A stretch of 10,717 bases of DNA, from contig CALKJV010000174.1 of NCBI GenBank assembly GCA_937995505.1, forward strand, positions 1 to 10,717. The letters run 5' to 3'. The notes below the pieces were generated by a model. That model did no database searches and was not told the origin of the DNA. It saw nothing but the letters and a program-made list of their open reading frames with translations. Origin of the DNA: an uncultured Bacteroidia bacterium. GTDB taxonomy: Bacteria > Bacteroidota > Bacteroidia > SpSt-205. A program made the translations under genes and the position numbers. Within the stretch, counting starts at the first letter, position 1, and each line of letters starts with the position of its first letter. Of this stretch, positions 1 to 6,377 are shown in pieces.

Positions 1-482
1 AAAAAACTGGAGCTACCATCCCCAGCCGTGGCTACCCCAGGCAAAAAAGAGAGTGAACGCAACACGTCTACTTCCCCAAAGAGGGCGGGGAGCTTTTTGA
101 GCTGCTGCACTTCAATGCGATTTTGGCTTACGGCCGCACTCTCAAAGCGCCGCTGCTCAAAGGTCTCTACAATCTCCACGCTCTTGAGCTCTATGCCCTC
201 CTCCTGCAGACGAAAGTCATGACGCAGAGAAGCCCGTAGGTTTACGGAGAGGGTTTCGCTCCGATAGCCTACAAACTGCGCTACAACCCTATACGAGCCT
301 GCGGGGAGCTGGAGAGCGTAATATCCGTACGGGTTTGTAAAAGTGCCAGTACCGCGTTCTAGGACGAAGACCTTAGCGCCGGCGAGGGGCTCTCGGTTCG
401 TAGCGTCCTGTACGTAGCCGCTGAGGGTAAAGTTTTGGGCATAGACTAAGCTCAGTAAGCAGAGCGCCCCCCTACGGTGCAT
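1..482 (-). CDS. TonB-dependent outer-membrane receptor, N-terminal part (3' end cut by window edge)
   Basis: The frame starts at the ATG complementary to 480-482, runs leftwards and leaves the window open after 160 codons. Residues 1-15 look like a short Sec signal (MHRR, then a hydrophobic stretch ending VYA, with Q16 as a likely mature N-terminus). Residues about 17-95 fit a carboxypeptidase-regulatory-like beta-sandwich (SGYVQDA..EPLAGAKVFV, TNPYGYYALQLPAGSYRV, FVGYRSE). Residues about 100-160 fit the start of the plug domain (SVEIVE, then EVDVLRSLSFLPGVATAGDG). This order is typical of Bacteroidota TonB-dependent transporters. Such proteins take up bulky ligands across the outer membrane using TonB energy; the ligand cannot be told from this fragment. 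It lies 64 bp downstream of the oxygenase gene on the same strand and may be co-transcribed. The upstream frame offers no other ATG, GTG or TTG start that I could find. Confidence 0.88.
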   Translation of the reverse strand, partial: MHRRGALCLLSLVYAQNFTLSGYVQDATNREPLAGAKVFVLERGTGTFTNPYGYYALQLPAGSYRVVAQFVGYRSETLSVNLRASLRHDFRLQEEGIELKSVEIVETFEQRRFESAAVSQNRIEVQQLKKLPALFGEVDVLRSLSFLPGVATAGDGSSSF

Positions 483-546
483 ACGGCGTACATAACAAAA
501 ACTTCTTCGGTTCTGTGCGTTTCCTAAAATAGGTTTGGGAAGGCGG

Positions 547-1506
547 CTACTTTTTGAGGCCGAGCTGGATAAGGCGCTCTTCCAGGAAGGCTTCTGCGGT
601 GATGTCGGGGTAGGCTTTGGGATGGGCGTCGTCAATGCAAGAGGGCAGGCAAGCCAGGCTCACCTCCGGTCGGGGATGCAGGAAAAAGGGTACGGATAGG
701 CGGGGGAGATGACGCTTTTCTGGCGGAGGGAGGGTAACTCTATGGGTAGTGCTGCGAAGGCGATTATTGGTGAGGCGCTGAAGCATATCCCCTACGTTGA
801 TGACCATCTGGTTGGGGGCGACTTGCGGGGCGAGCCATGTACCGGTGCGGGTGAGCACCTCTAGCCCTTCTGCGCTGGCGCCAATGAGTAGCGTAATCAG
901 ATTGATGTCCTCGTGCTCCGCGGCACGGGTGGCGCCGGACGGAATAGGCGTGCCCTCAGATAGGGGATAGTAATGGAGTAGGCGCAGCAAACTAGGCCCA
1001 TTGTGAATGCGGGGCTCAAAGTAGTCCTCTTCTAAGCCCAAGTACAGGGCGATGGCGCGTAGGAGCTGCCGCCCTGTCTCAAAAAAGAGCTTATAGGCTT
1101 CTAGGACGGTTTCGTGGAAGTGAGGCACTTCGGTGGGCCATACATTGCGGGGCAGCCGATGGGAAAGGGGGTCGGTGCGGTCATTCAGTTCGGGACCGAT
1201 ATGAAAAAATTCTTTTAGATCGGGGACGCTTTGGTCTTTAGCGTGCTCCTGGTTTGGGGGAGTGTAACCGCGCTGACCTGCGGTGCCAGGCACGATATAG
1301 CGTTCCTTGACTTCAGGAGGTAGCGCGAAAAAGGCCTCGGTTACTGCGTACAAGCGATGCTGAAGCGCTTCGGGGACCAAGTGATTCTCTACCAGTACGA
1401 AGCCTATCTCGGAAAAAGCCGTGCCTAACGCTTCTACAAAGCGGTTTCGTTCGGTCGGGGAGCCTTCGGTAAACGCCCGCAGGTCTATCACGGCTAAGTT
1501 TTCCAT
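547..1506 (-). CDS. Isopenicillin N synthase-like non-haem Fe(II) oxygenase (2OG-Fe(II) family)
   Basis: 319 residues, a normal length for the isopenicillin N synthase / 2-oxoglutarate oxygenase family. Residues about 5-125 form the DIOX_N-type N-terminal region (IDLRAF, FSEIGFVLVENH, GQRGYTPPNQEH). The C-terminal jelly-roll holds the iron ligands H198-x-D200 (in EHEDINLITLL) and H255 (in STTHRV). R269-x-S271 (PRLSVPFF) is the family's usual binding pair for the 2-oxoglutarate or substrate carboxylate. The protein should be cytoplasmic, with no signal peptide. The family covers very different reactions, including hydroxylation, desaturation, ring closure and ethylene formation, so the substrate is unknown. 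No beta-lactam cluster is visible nearby. ATG 1506 is the only early start, and a -7-like box lies 7 nt upstream. The following minus-strand gene is the TonB-dependent receptor. Confidence 0.9.
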   Translation of the reverse strand: MENLAVIDLRAFTEGSPTERNRFVEALGTAFSEIGFVLVENHLVPEALQHRLYAVTEAFFALPPEVKERYIVPGTAGQRGYTPPNQEHAKDQSVPDLKEFFHIGPELNDRTDPLSHRLPRNVWPTEVPHFHETVLEAYKLFFETGRQLLRAIALYLGLEEDYFEPRIHNGPSLLRLLHYYPLSEGTPIPSGATRAAEHEDINLITLLIGASAEGLEVLTRTGTWLAPQVAPNQMVINVGDMLQRLTNNRLRSTTHRVTLPPPEKRHLPRLSVPFFLHPRPEVSLACLPSCIDDAHPKAYPDITAEAFLEERLIQLGLKK

Positions 1507-1513
1507 ACCTTTG
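1506..1513 (+). promoter_or_regulatory. Bacteroidota -7 promoter element for the tRNA-tig-clpP-clpX operon
   Basis: TACCTTTG matches the Bacteroidota sigma consensus TAnnTTTG perfectly. It ends 15 nt before the first base of tRNA-Arg, so the transcript would start around 1517 with a leader of roughly 12 nt for RNase P to remove. I see no clear -33 TTG element at the usual distance. The box overlaps the ATG of the divergent oxygenase gene. Confidence 0.6.
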
Positions 1514-1521
1514 CGAAGGTA
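1514..1521 (-). promoter_or_regulatory. Probable -7 element for the divergent oxygenase gene
   Basis: Read on the minus strand this is TACCTTCG, one mismatch from TAnnTTTG. It ends 7 nt upstream of the oxygenase ATG, so transcription would begin only about 3-4 nt before the start codon. It directly abuts the plus-strand box at 1506-1513, forming a 16-bp imperfect palindrome. Spacing and position support it; the mismatch lowers confidence. Confidence 0.45.
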
Positions 1522-1528
1522 GCACGGT

Positions 1529-1601
1529 GGCGCCGTAGTTCAACCGGATAGAACGGGAGTTTCCTAAACTCCAAATGTGGGTTCGAGTCCCGCCGGTGCC
1601 A
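1529..1601 (+). tRNA. tRNA-Arg (anticodon CCU)
   Basis: A full cloverleaf can be drawn by hand. The acceptor stem pairs 1529-1535 with 1594-1600 (one G-U). The D arm is GTTC/GAAC at 1538-1541 and 1551-1554. The anticodon stem pairs 1556-1560 with 1568-1572 around the loop TTCCTAA, giving anticodon CCT at 1563-1565. The T arm pairs 1577-1581 with 1589-1593 around TTCGAGT. The discriminator is A1601 and no CCA is encoded. It reads AGG codons. It is the first gene of the operon, 3 nt before tRNA-Leu. Confidence 0.95.
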
Positions 1602-1604
1602 TTT

Positions 1605-1687
1605 GCGGATGTGGCGGAATTGGCAGACGCGCCAGACTTAGGATCTGGTCCCGAAAGGGGTTGAGGGTTCGAGTCCCTCCATCCGCA
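1605..1687 (+). tRNA. tRNA-Leu (anticodon UAG)
   Basis: A class II tRNA of 83 nt with a long variable arm. The acceptor stem is GCGGATG (1605-1611) with CATCCGC (1680-1686). The anticodon stem is CCAGA (1632-1636) with TCTGG (1644-1648) around the loop CTTAGGA, giving anticodon TAG at 1639-1641. The T arm is GAGGG (1663-1667) with CCCTC (1675-1679) around TTCGAGT. The discriminator is A1687, as expected for leucine. No CCA is encoded. The trigger factor frame opens at 1689, one base after the tRNA. Confidence 0.95.
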
Positions 1688-1688
1688 C

Positions 1689-3023
1689 TTGAGTGTGGAG
1701 ATGCGTTTTCCTCGGCCGTACTTGGCCGAAGGGGAAATACAAGTGCCCGTAGAGGCCTACGAGACCGAATATCGGGCGCGCTTGCGTGAGCTGCGGCGGG
1801 AGCTTGTGCTGCCGGGTTTTCGTCCAGGTCAAGTGCCCATGGATCTGGTGATGGCTCGGCATGGGGCAGAGCTTCTCTCGGAGATTTTGGCGAAACAGTT
1901 TCTAGAGGCGTTAGATAAGGCCTTGGAAGGGCGTCGGCTTATTGGCTTGCCCTTTTACTCGCGTGAGCCAGAAGCCCTACACCCGCAGCCTCCCCTGAGC
2001 AGTTACCGATATCCCGTGCAAGTACTCGTAGTCCCCAAAGAGCCTTTACCCTTAGAGGGCCTTCAGTGGACAGAGTACGCGTACGAGCCTGCGCCTGGTG
2101 ATGTAGAACTCTACCAACGGCATTTGCAGGCGGCTTTTGGGCAGCTTGAGCCCTTAGAAGCGCTCCCAGAGCACATGCCCGCAGAGAAGCATCTACTCGT
2201 CCGCTTGCGCTGGCAGCCCCCCGGCGCCGCAGAAGCCATCCGCCTTTCCTGGAATACCCTTACGCAGCCCTTCTCCTGGAGCTACCTCGCGGGACGAAAG
2301 ATCGGCGAGGCTTTCTCTTTGCCGCCAGAAGCCGTGGCTCCTTTAGCAGACCTCATCCGAGCCGAAGTGCCGACTTTTTCCCCGCTGACCACCGAAGCGC
2401 TCTCTGTGACCCTATCAGCCGCTGCTTATGCCACGCCCCTTTCCTTGGAGGAACTCAAGGCCCAGTTAGACTTCCAGAGCCTCGGAGACGAACCTGAAGC
2501 AGAAAGCTGGCGCCTCCTCCTGGATAGACACACGAAACGGATCCTCCACGCTATCAATACCCGAGCTAAACAAATCGCCTTCCTACACGCTGCCCGCATC
2601 CAGCTACCACAGGAGCTCGTGCAGTACAATTATCTTATTTACCTGCGCAATCGCCAAACCCAAAACGGCCACATCCCTAAATACGAGGACTACCAGTTAG
2701 AGTTGGCTTGGCAGGTGCTTTTCGCAAGCTATGCCTACAACGAACCCGAACTGGCCATCTCAGATGAGGAAGTGAGTGAGCAGCTCTGGAGCCACCTGCG
2801 CCAGTCCACCCACCTCTCTGAAGAGACCCAAGCTCTTTTAGAGCGCTTAGAGGAATCAGAGGAGGAGCGCAAGCAGCTGCTTACTTCCCTCCTAAGCGAG
2901 CAGGGCGACTCGCTGCGCCAGTCGCTTCAGTACGAGCGGTTTGGGCGGTGGATAGAAAGCCGTTTCGGACCCGTGCGCAAACAGCCCCTGCCAGCAAATG
3001 TGTTATTCCTACGCCTGCTATGA
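1689..3023 (+). CDS. tig: Trigger factor, ribosome-associated chaperone
   Basis: Trigger factor binds the ribosome exit tunnel and shields nascent chains. The signature is LPGFRPGQVPMDLV at residues about 41-54, in the tail of the N-terminal ribosome-binding domain. Residues about 150-240 are where a FKBP-like PPIase domain would sit, but I recognise no clear FKBP motif there. The rest, to residue 444, is helical and charged like the chaperone arms (for example DEEVSEQLWSHL, then the Glu/Arg-rich LERLEESEEERKQLL). The start is uncertain: TTG 1689, GTG 1695 or ATG 1701. The TTG puts 41 residues before PGFRPG, which matches my memory of family N-termini best. GGAG sits directly against ATG 1701, too close to act as a normal ribosome site. 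The TGA overlaps the clpP ATG by 4 bp (ATGA). Family assignment rests on the N-terminal motif, length and clpP-clpX context; the rest is divergent. Confidence 0.88.
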   Translation: MSVEMRFPRPYLAEGEIQVPVEAYETEYRARLRELRRELVLPGFRPGQVPMDLVMARHGAELLSEILAKQFLEALDKALEGRRLIGLPFYSREPEALHPQPPLSSYRYPVQVLVVPKEPLPLEGLQWTEYAYEPAPGDVELYQRHLQAAFGQLEPLEALPEHMPAEKHLLVRLRWQPPGAAEAIRLSWNTLTQPFSWSYLAGRKIGEAFSLPPEAVAPLADLIRAEVPTFSPLTTEALSVTLSAAAYATPLSLEELKAQLDFQSLGDEPEAESWRLLLDRHTKRILHAINTRAKQIAFLHAARIQLPQELVQYNYLIYLRNRQTQNGHIPKYEDYQLELAWQVLFASYAYNEPELAISDEEVSEQLWSHLRQSTHLSEETQALLERLEESEEERKQLLTSLLSEQGDSLRQSLQYERFGRWIESRFGPVRKQPLPANVLFLRLL

Positions 3024-3730
3024 AATCTGGAGAAGAGTTTCGCCGCTACGCCACTCGCCATCTCGGCATAGAAAGCCTACGCTTAGACCAGTACGAAGCT
3101 CGCCTGCGTCAGGGCATTTACGGCCTTACTCCTAATATCATTGAAGAGCGCCAGCTCAATATTGCCGTAATGGATGTCTTTTCGCGGCTCATGATGGACC
3201 GAATTATCTTTTTAGGATACCCCATTGATGGCCAGATAGCCAATATCGTCAATGCCCAGCTCCTCTTCTTAGAATCTGCTGACCCGAAGCGAGATATTTT
3301 TATCTATATCAACTCCCCTGGCGGCTCAGTTTATGATGGGCTTAGCATTTACGATGTGATGCAATACGTGCGGCCGGATGTAAATACCATCTGCACAGGG
3401 ATGGCAGCGTCTATGGCGGCGGTGCTCTTAGCTGCGGGCACCCATGGCAAGCGTTCGGCGCTGCCTCACGCCCGCGTAATGATCCATCAGCCCTTGGGGG
3501 GGGTGCAAGGGCAAGCCTCTGATATTGAGATCGTCCACGCCGAGATCCAGAAAATCAAGCGCGAGCTGTACGAGATTCTGGCTTTTCATACGGGGCAGCC
3601 GTATGAGAAAGTCTGGAAAGACTCCGATCGGGATTACTGGATGCGGGCGGACGAGGCGCAGGCGTACGGCCTCGTAGATGAGGTACTGCGCCCCACCAAG
3701 CTTCAGCCCACGAATGGCGCGCGAAGCTGA
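3020..3730 (+). CDS. clpP: ATP-dependent Clp protease proteolytic subunit
   Basis: Serine peptidase that forms the double heptameric chamber of ClpXP, degrading proteins delivered by ClpX in the cytoplasm. The start chosen is ATG 3020, overlapping the tig stop as ATGA and giving 236 residues; the open frame extends further upstream but only inside tig. The catalytic triad is visible: S131 in GMAASMAA, H156 in MIHQPLGG and D205 in SDRDYW. INSPGGSVYDGL (98-109) is the conserved loop lining the active site. The N-terminal segment up to about residue 35 is longer than in E. coli and probably includes a propeptide or axial loop. The end overlaps clpX by 17 bp, so the two are likely translationally coupled. 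No Shine-Dalgarno sequence is seen. A run of eight G falls at 3496-3503 just after the catalytic His codon; the frame is intact. Confidence 0.97.
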   Translation: MKSGEEFRRYATRHLGIESLRLDQYEARLRQGIYGLTPNIIEERQLNIAVMDVFSRLMMDRIIFLGYPIDGQIANIVNAQLLFLESADPKRDIFIYINSPGGSVYDGLSIYDVMQYVRPDVNTICTGMAASMAAVLLAAGTHGKRSALPHARVMIHQPLGGVQGQASDIEIVHAEIQKIKRELYEILAFHTGQPYEKVWKDSDRDYWMRADEAQAYGLVDEVLRPTKLQPTNGARS

Positions 3731-4949
3731 GGGGCCCAAGTGTGATTTCTGCGGGCGGCCCGGTACCCAGGTTCCGCTCGTTGAGTCGCCTCTGCGTCCT
3801 GTGCGGATCTGCCTGGATTGCGTACAGCACATTCATGAAGCGGCCCAGAAAGAGCTCAGACGTAGTCGCCGCTTGCGCGGCTGGCAAATGCCCAAAACCT
3901 CCCCTGCCGAAATCAAAGCCCACCTAGACGCATACATTGTAGGTCAGGAGTCCGCCAAACGCAAAATAGCCATCGCCGTCTATAACCACTACCGGCGTAT
4001 AGATGCCCTTCTGAATGCCCCAAAAGAAGCTAGTGAGAAGCTACCGGTTCGGGTAGAGAAAAGCAATGTGCTTTTGATTGGGCCTACTGGCACGGGAAAA
4101 ACCCTCATGGCTCGCACTGTGGCGGAGCTCCTACAAGTTCCTTTCGCTATCGCAGATGCTACCACCCTCACCGAGGCTGGCTATGTCGGCGAAGATGTAG
4201 AAAATGTTTTACTGCGCTTGCTCCAAGTCGCCGAGTACGATGTAGAGTCGGCCCAGATCGGAATAGTGTATATTGATGAAGTAGACAAGATTGCCCGTAG
4301 GTCTGAGAGCCCTTCGCTTACGCGGGATGTGGGCGGAGAAGGGGTACAGCAAGCCCTGCTCAAACTCTTAGAAGGCACCGTGGCGAACGTGCCCCCTAAA
4401 GGCGGGCGCAAACACCCTGAACAGAGCTTTATACCGGTAAACACGGAGCATATTCTCTTTATCTGTGGGGGGGCGTTTGAGGGGCTGGATCGCATTATTG
4501 CGCGGCGCCTCTCGCGGCAAACCGTAGGCTTCCGTCGAGGGGGCCCGCAGTCGGACTCTCCCGAAAACCTTTACGCTTATGTGCTGCCAGAAGACCTGCG
4601 GCGGTTTGGGCTTATACCGGAGTTTATTGGGCGGCTGCCTGTGATCGCGGTAACCGAACCCCTTACCGAAGAAGCTCTCCTCCAAATCCTTATAGAGCCT
4701 CGCAATGCCCTCCTCAAGCAGTATCAGCAGCTTTTGGCGTGGGATGGCATAGAGCTGCACTTTACGGAGGGGGCGCTTCGGGCGATTGCGCAATCGGCTT
4801 TGGGGCTGGGTACCGGAGCTCGAGGCCTGCGCGCCCTCATGGAGAGGGTTTTAGAAGAGGTACTGTATACGCGGCCCGCTGGCCAGAAAATTGAGTTTAC
4901 CGAGGCGGAGGTGCGGGCTCGGTTAGACCTTCTACGGATGGCCAGTTAA
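3714..4949 (+). CDS. clpX: ATP-dependent Clp protease ATP-binding subunit ClpX
   Basis: AAA+ unfoldase that recognises, unfolds and threads substrates into ClpP. It has 411 residues from ATG 3714, with every expected part in order. The zinc-binding domain has C10-x2-C13 and C33-x2-C36. Walker A is GPTGTGKT (123-130), the pore loop GYVG (156-159) and Walker B VYIDEVDK (185-192). The RKH loop is at 232-234. VGF at 271-273 is the equivalent of the IGF loop that docks on ClpP. The arginine of EFIGRLP (R307) and the sensor-2 GAR (368-370) are also present. Starting here places the zinc finger at the usual distance from the N-terminus; the upstream extension of the frame lies inside clpP. It is the last gene of the tRNA-tig-clpP-clpX run and faces gdhA convergently. 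Confidence 0.97.
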   Translation: MAREAEGPKCDFCGRPGTQVPLVESPLRPVRICLDCVQHIHEAAQKELRRSRRLRGWQMPKTSPAEIKAHLDAYIVGQESAKRKIAIAVYNHYRRIDALLNAPKEASEKLPVRVEKSNVLLIGPTGTGKTLMARTVAELLQVPFAIADATTLTEAGYVGEDVENVLLRLLQVAEYDVESAQIGIVYIDEVDKIARRSESPSLTRDVGGEGVQQALLKLLEGTVANVPPKGGRKHPEQSFIPVNTEHILFICGGAFEGLDRIIARRLSRQTVGFRRGGPQSDSPENLYAYVLPEDLRRFGLIPEFIGRLPVIAVTEPLTEEALLQILIEPRNALLKQYQQLLAWDGIELHFTEGALRAIAQSALGLGTGARGLRALMERVLEEVLYTRPAGQKIEFTEAEVRARLDLLRMAS

Positions 4950-4976
4950 AACAAAAACCCCGCCCATTGGGCGGGG
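4948..4976 (-). terminator. Intrinsic terminator for gdhA in the convergent gap
   Basis: Perfect 8-bp stem CCCCGCCC (4958-4965) with GGGCGGGG (4969-4976) and a 3-nt loop. Read on the minus strand it is followed by TTTTTGTTTT (4957-4948), so it is a classic terminator about 30 nt after the gdhA stop. The T-tract overlaps the clpX stop codon. On the plus strand there is no T-tract after the hairpin, so it should stop clpX transcripts poorly, though the hairpin may protect their 3' ends. Confidence 0.88.
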
Positions 4977-5005
4977 CGGCTTGCTCTATTCAAGACCAGG
5001 GACTC

Positions 5006-6316
5006 TCAATACCGTCCATGCATGCGCAGGGCGCGCACGGTGCGTTCCACGGCTATCAGATAAGCCGCTTCTCGCAAGGATACTTTCTGGGCGGCAGCCC
5101 GCGTGAAAACATCATCAAAAGCCTGCTTGATGGTATGGTCTGCGCGATCTTGCACCTCGGTCTCAGTGTAGTAGTGGCCTCGGCGGTTTTGGACCCATTC
5201 ATAGTAAGAGACGATTACCCCTCCAGCATTTGCGAGAATATCGGGGATGACGGTGATGCCTTTGTCTTGCAGGATCGGGTCGGCTTCTGCCATGGTGGGG
5301 CCATTAGCGCCTTCGGCGATGAGCCAGGCCTTGATGTGCGGAGCGTTTTGGGGCGTGATCTGGTCTTCTAAGGCTGCGGGTACGAGGATATCTACGCCGA
5401 GAGTGAGCAGCTCTTCGTTTGATATGCGGTCGCCTCCCTTGAAGCCCTCTAAAAAGCCGCTGTGTGCGTCGCGGTACTGAATAGCCTGGTGGATGAGGAT
5501 GCCATTTTCGTTGTAGAAGCCACCGGTCTTATCAGAGATGGCGACGACGCGGATTCCGTTTTGGGAGAGGTATTTGGCGGTGATGGAGCCGACATTTCCG
5601 AAGCCTTGAACGGCAGCGGTGAGGCCCTCAGGGCGACGGTCCATGCGCTGGAGGGCTTGCAGGATTACGGTGGTTACGCCGCGCCCAGTCGCTTCTACAC
5701 GCCCTTTGGAGCCACCCAGCTCTAAGGGCTTGCCCGTTACCACTGCGGGAATGTAATTGCCCCTGTGCAAGCGGGAATATTCATCTACAATCCAGGCCAT
5801 CTCTCGGGCGCTCGTGCCCATATCCGGCGCAGGAATGTCCTTATCCGGTCCAAATACATCAGACATAGCCCGCGTATAGGCACGGGTAAGCCGTTCCAGC
5901 TCGCCTACGGACATTTTTTTGGGTTCGCAGGTAATACCGCCTTTTGCACCGCCATAAGGGATATTGACGACGGCGCATTTCCAGGTCATCCAGGCGGCCA
6001 GAGCCATTACCTCTCGCATATTCACTTCGGCGGCGTAGCGAATACCGCCTTTGCCCGGTCCTAGGGCTCGCGAGTGGATAACTCGGTACGCTTCAAATAC
6101 TCGCACGCTGCCATCGTCCATGGCGACAGGTAGATAGGCGATGTGGATCTCGGATGGGCGGCTAAGCACCTCACGCTCGTCTGGCGATAGCCCTAGCCGA
6201 TCCGACGCCGCATGAAAGCGGCTCAGCATGGAAGCATATGGGTCTGCAGATTGCGCCGCAAGCGCTTCCGCCGAAACGACAGGCTCTATCATACCATCTT
6301 TGTTCTTACGGCTCAT
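5006..6316 (-). CDS. gdhA: Glutamate dehydrogenase (Glu/Leu/Phe/Val dehydrogenase family)
   Basis: Catalyses the reversible conversion of glutamate to 2-oxoglutarate and ammonia with NAD(P). It has 436 residues, as in hexameric small-subunit enzymes. The N-terminal substrate domain carries GPGKGGIRY (K89), the WK of MTWKCAVVN (K113), PYGGAKGGI (catalytic K125) and PAPDMGT (D165). The nucleotide domain carries GFGNVG (238-243). D262, in the AISDKTGG segment near the expected end of beta-2, favours NAD over NADP, by inference. NANGP-like and ILANAGGVIVSYYEW segments are also typical. The start ATG 6316 lies 4 nt from a perfect -7 box, implying an almost leaderless mRNA. The in-frame ATG at 6292 (MIEPVV) would give a leader of about 24 nt instead. 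The gene has its own terminator and is divergent from the hydrolase-gltX operon. Confidence 0.94.
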   Translation of the reverse strand: MSRKNKDGMIEPVVSAEALAAQSADPYASMLSRFHAASDRLGLSPDEREVLSRPSEIHIAYLPVAMDDGSVRVFEAYRVIHSRALGPGKGGIRYAAEVNMREVMALAAWMTWKCAVVNIPYGGAKGGITCEPKKMSVGELERLTRAYTRAMSDVFGPDKDIPAPDMGTSAREMAWIVDEYSRLHRGNYIPAVVTGKPLELGGSKGRVEATGRGVTTVILQALQRMDRRPEGLTAAVQGFGNVGSITAKYLSQNGIRVVAISDKTGGFYNENGILIHQAIQYRDAHSGFLEGFKGGDRISNEELLTLGVDILVPAALEDQITPQNAPHIKAWLIAEGANGPTMAEADPILQDKGITVIPDILANAGGVIVSYYEWVQNRRGHYYTETEVQDRADHTIKQAFDDVFTRAAAQKVSLREAAYLIAVERTVRALRMHGRY

Positions 6317-6320
6317 GCCA

Positions 6321-6328
6321 CAAAGGTA
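6321..6328 (-). promoter_or_regulatory. Bacteroidota -7 promoter element of gdhA
   Basis: On the minus strand the box reads TACCTTTG, a perfect TAnnTTTG. Only 4 nt separate it from the gdhA ATG (6316). With a start site about four bases past the box, the transcript begins at or next to the A of the ATG. No -33 TTG is present at the usual spacing; the nearest TTG (6342-6340) is too close. Confidence 0.68.
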
Positions 6329-6365
6329 AGCAGCTCCCCCAACTCCACATATGCCTTTTATGCCG

Positions 6366-6373
6366 TACCTTTG
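6366..6373 (+). promoter_or_regulatory. Bacteroidota -7 promoter element of the hydrolase-gltX-ricT operon
   Basis: A perfect TACCTTTG ending 4 nt before ATG 6378, the same sequence and spacing as the divergent gdhA box 37 bp away. It lies inside the upstream extension of the open frame, which argues that the earlier ATGs at 6351 and 6360 are not used and that 6378 is the true start. No convincing -33 element is seen. Confidence 0.68.
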
Positions 6374-6377
6374 CTAT

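Noticed and set aside
28..222. Short plus-strand open frame over the TonB receptor gene
   Set aside because: It is antisense to a frame with a clear signal peptide, beta-sandwich and plug signature, and its own protein has no recognisable features.
530..537. Perfect TAGGTTTG on the plus strand between the two minus-strand genes
   Set aside because: No plus-strand gene follows; the only downstream plus-strand frame is antisense to the oxygenase. Probably chance, or antisense transcription that cannot be judged from sequence.
1577..1789. Open frames of about 70 codons on both strands across the tRNA genes
   Set aside because: They overlap two tRNAs that fold completely and the start of trigger factor; translations look like random Arg/Ser/Gly-rich shadows.
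3496..3503. Run of eight G in clpP, considered as a phase-variation or frameshift site
   Set aside because: The frame is intact on both sides, the run simply encodes Gly-Gly near the conserved PLGG motif, and switching off clpP would be unlikely. A G7 in gltX near 7210 is similar.
4967..6064. Several plus-strand frames of 77-134 codons opposite gdhA
   Set aside because: All are antisense to an intact glutamate dehydrogenase with its catalytic residues; long antisense frames are expected in GC-rich coding DNA.
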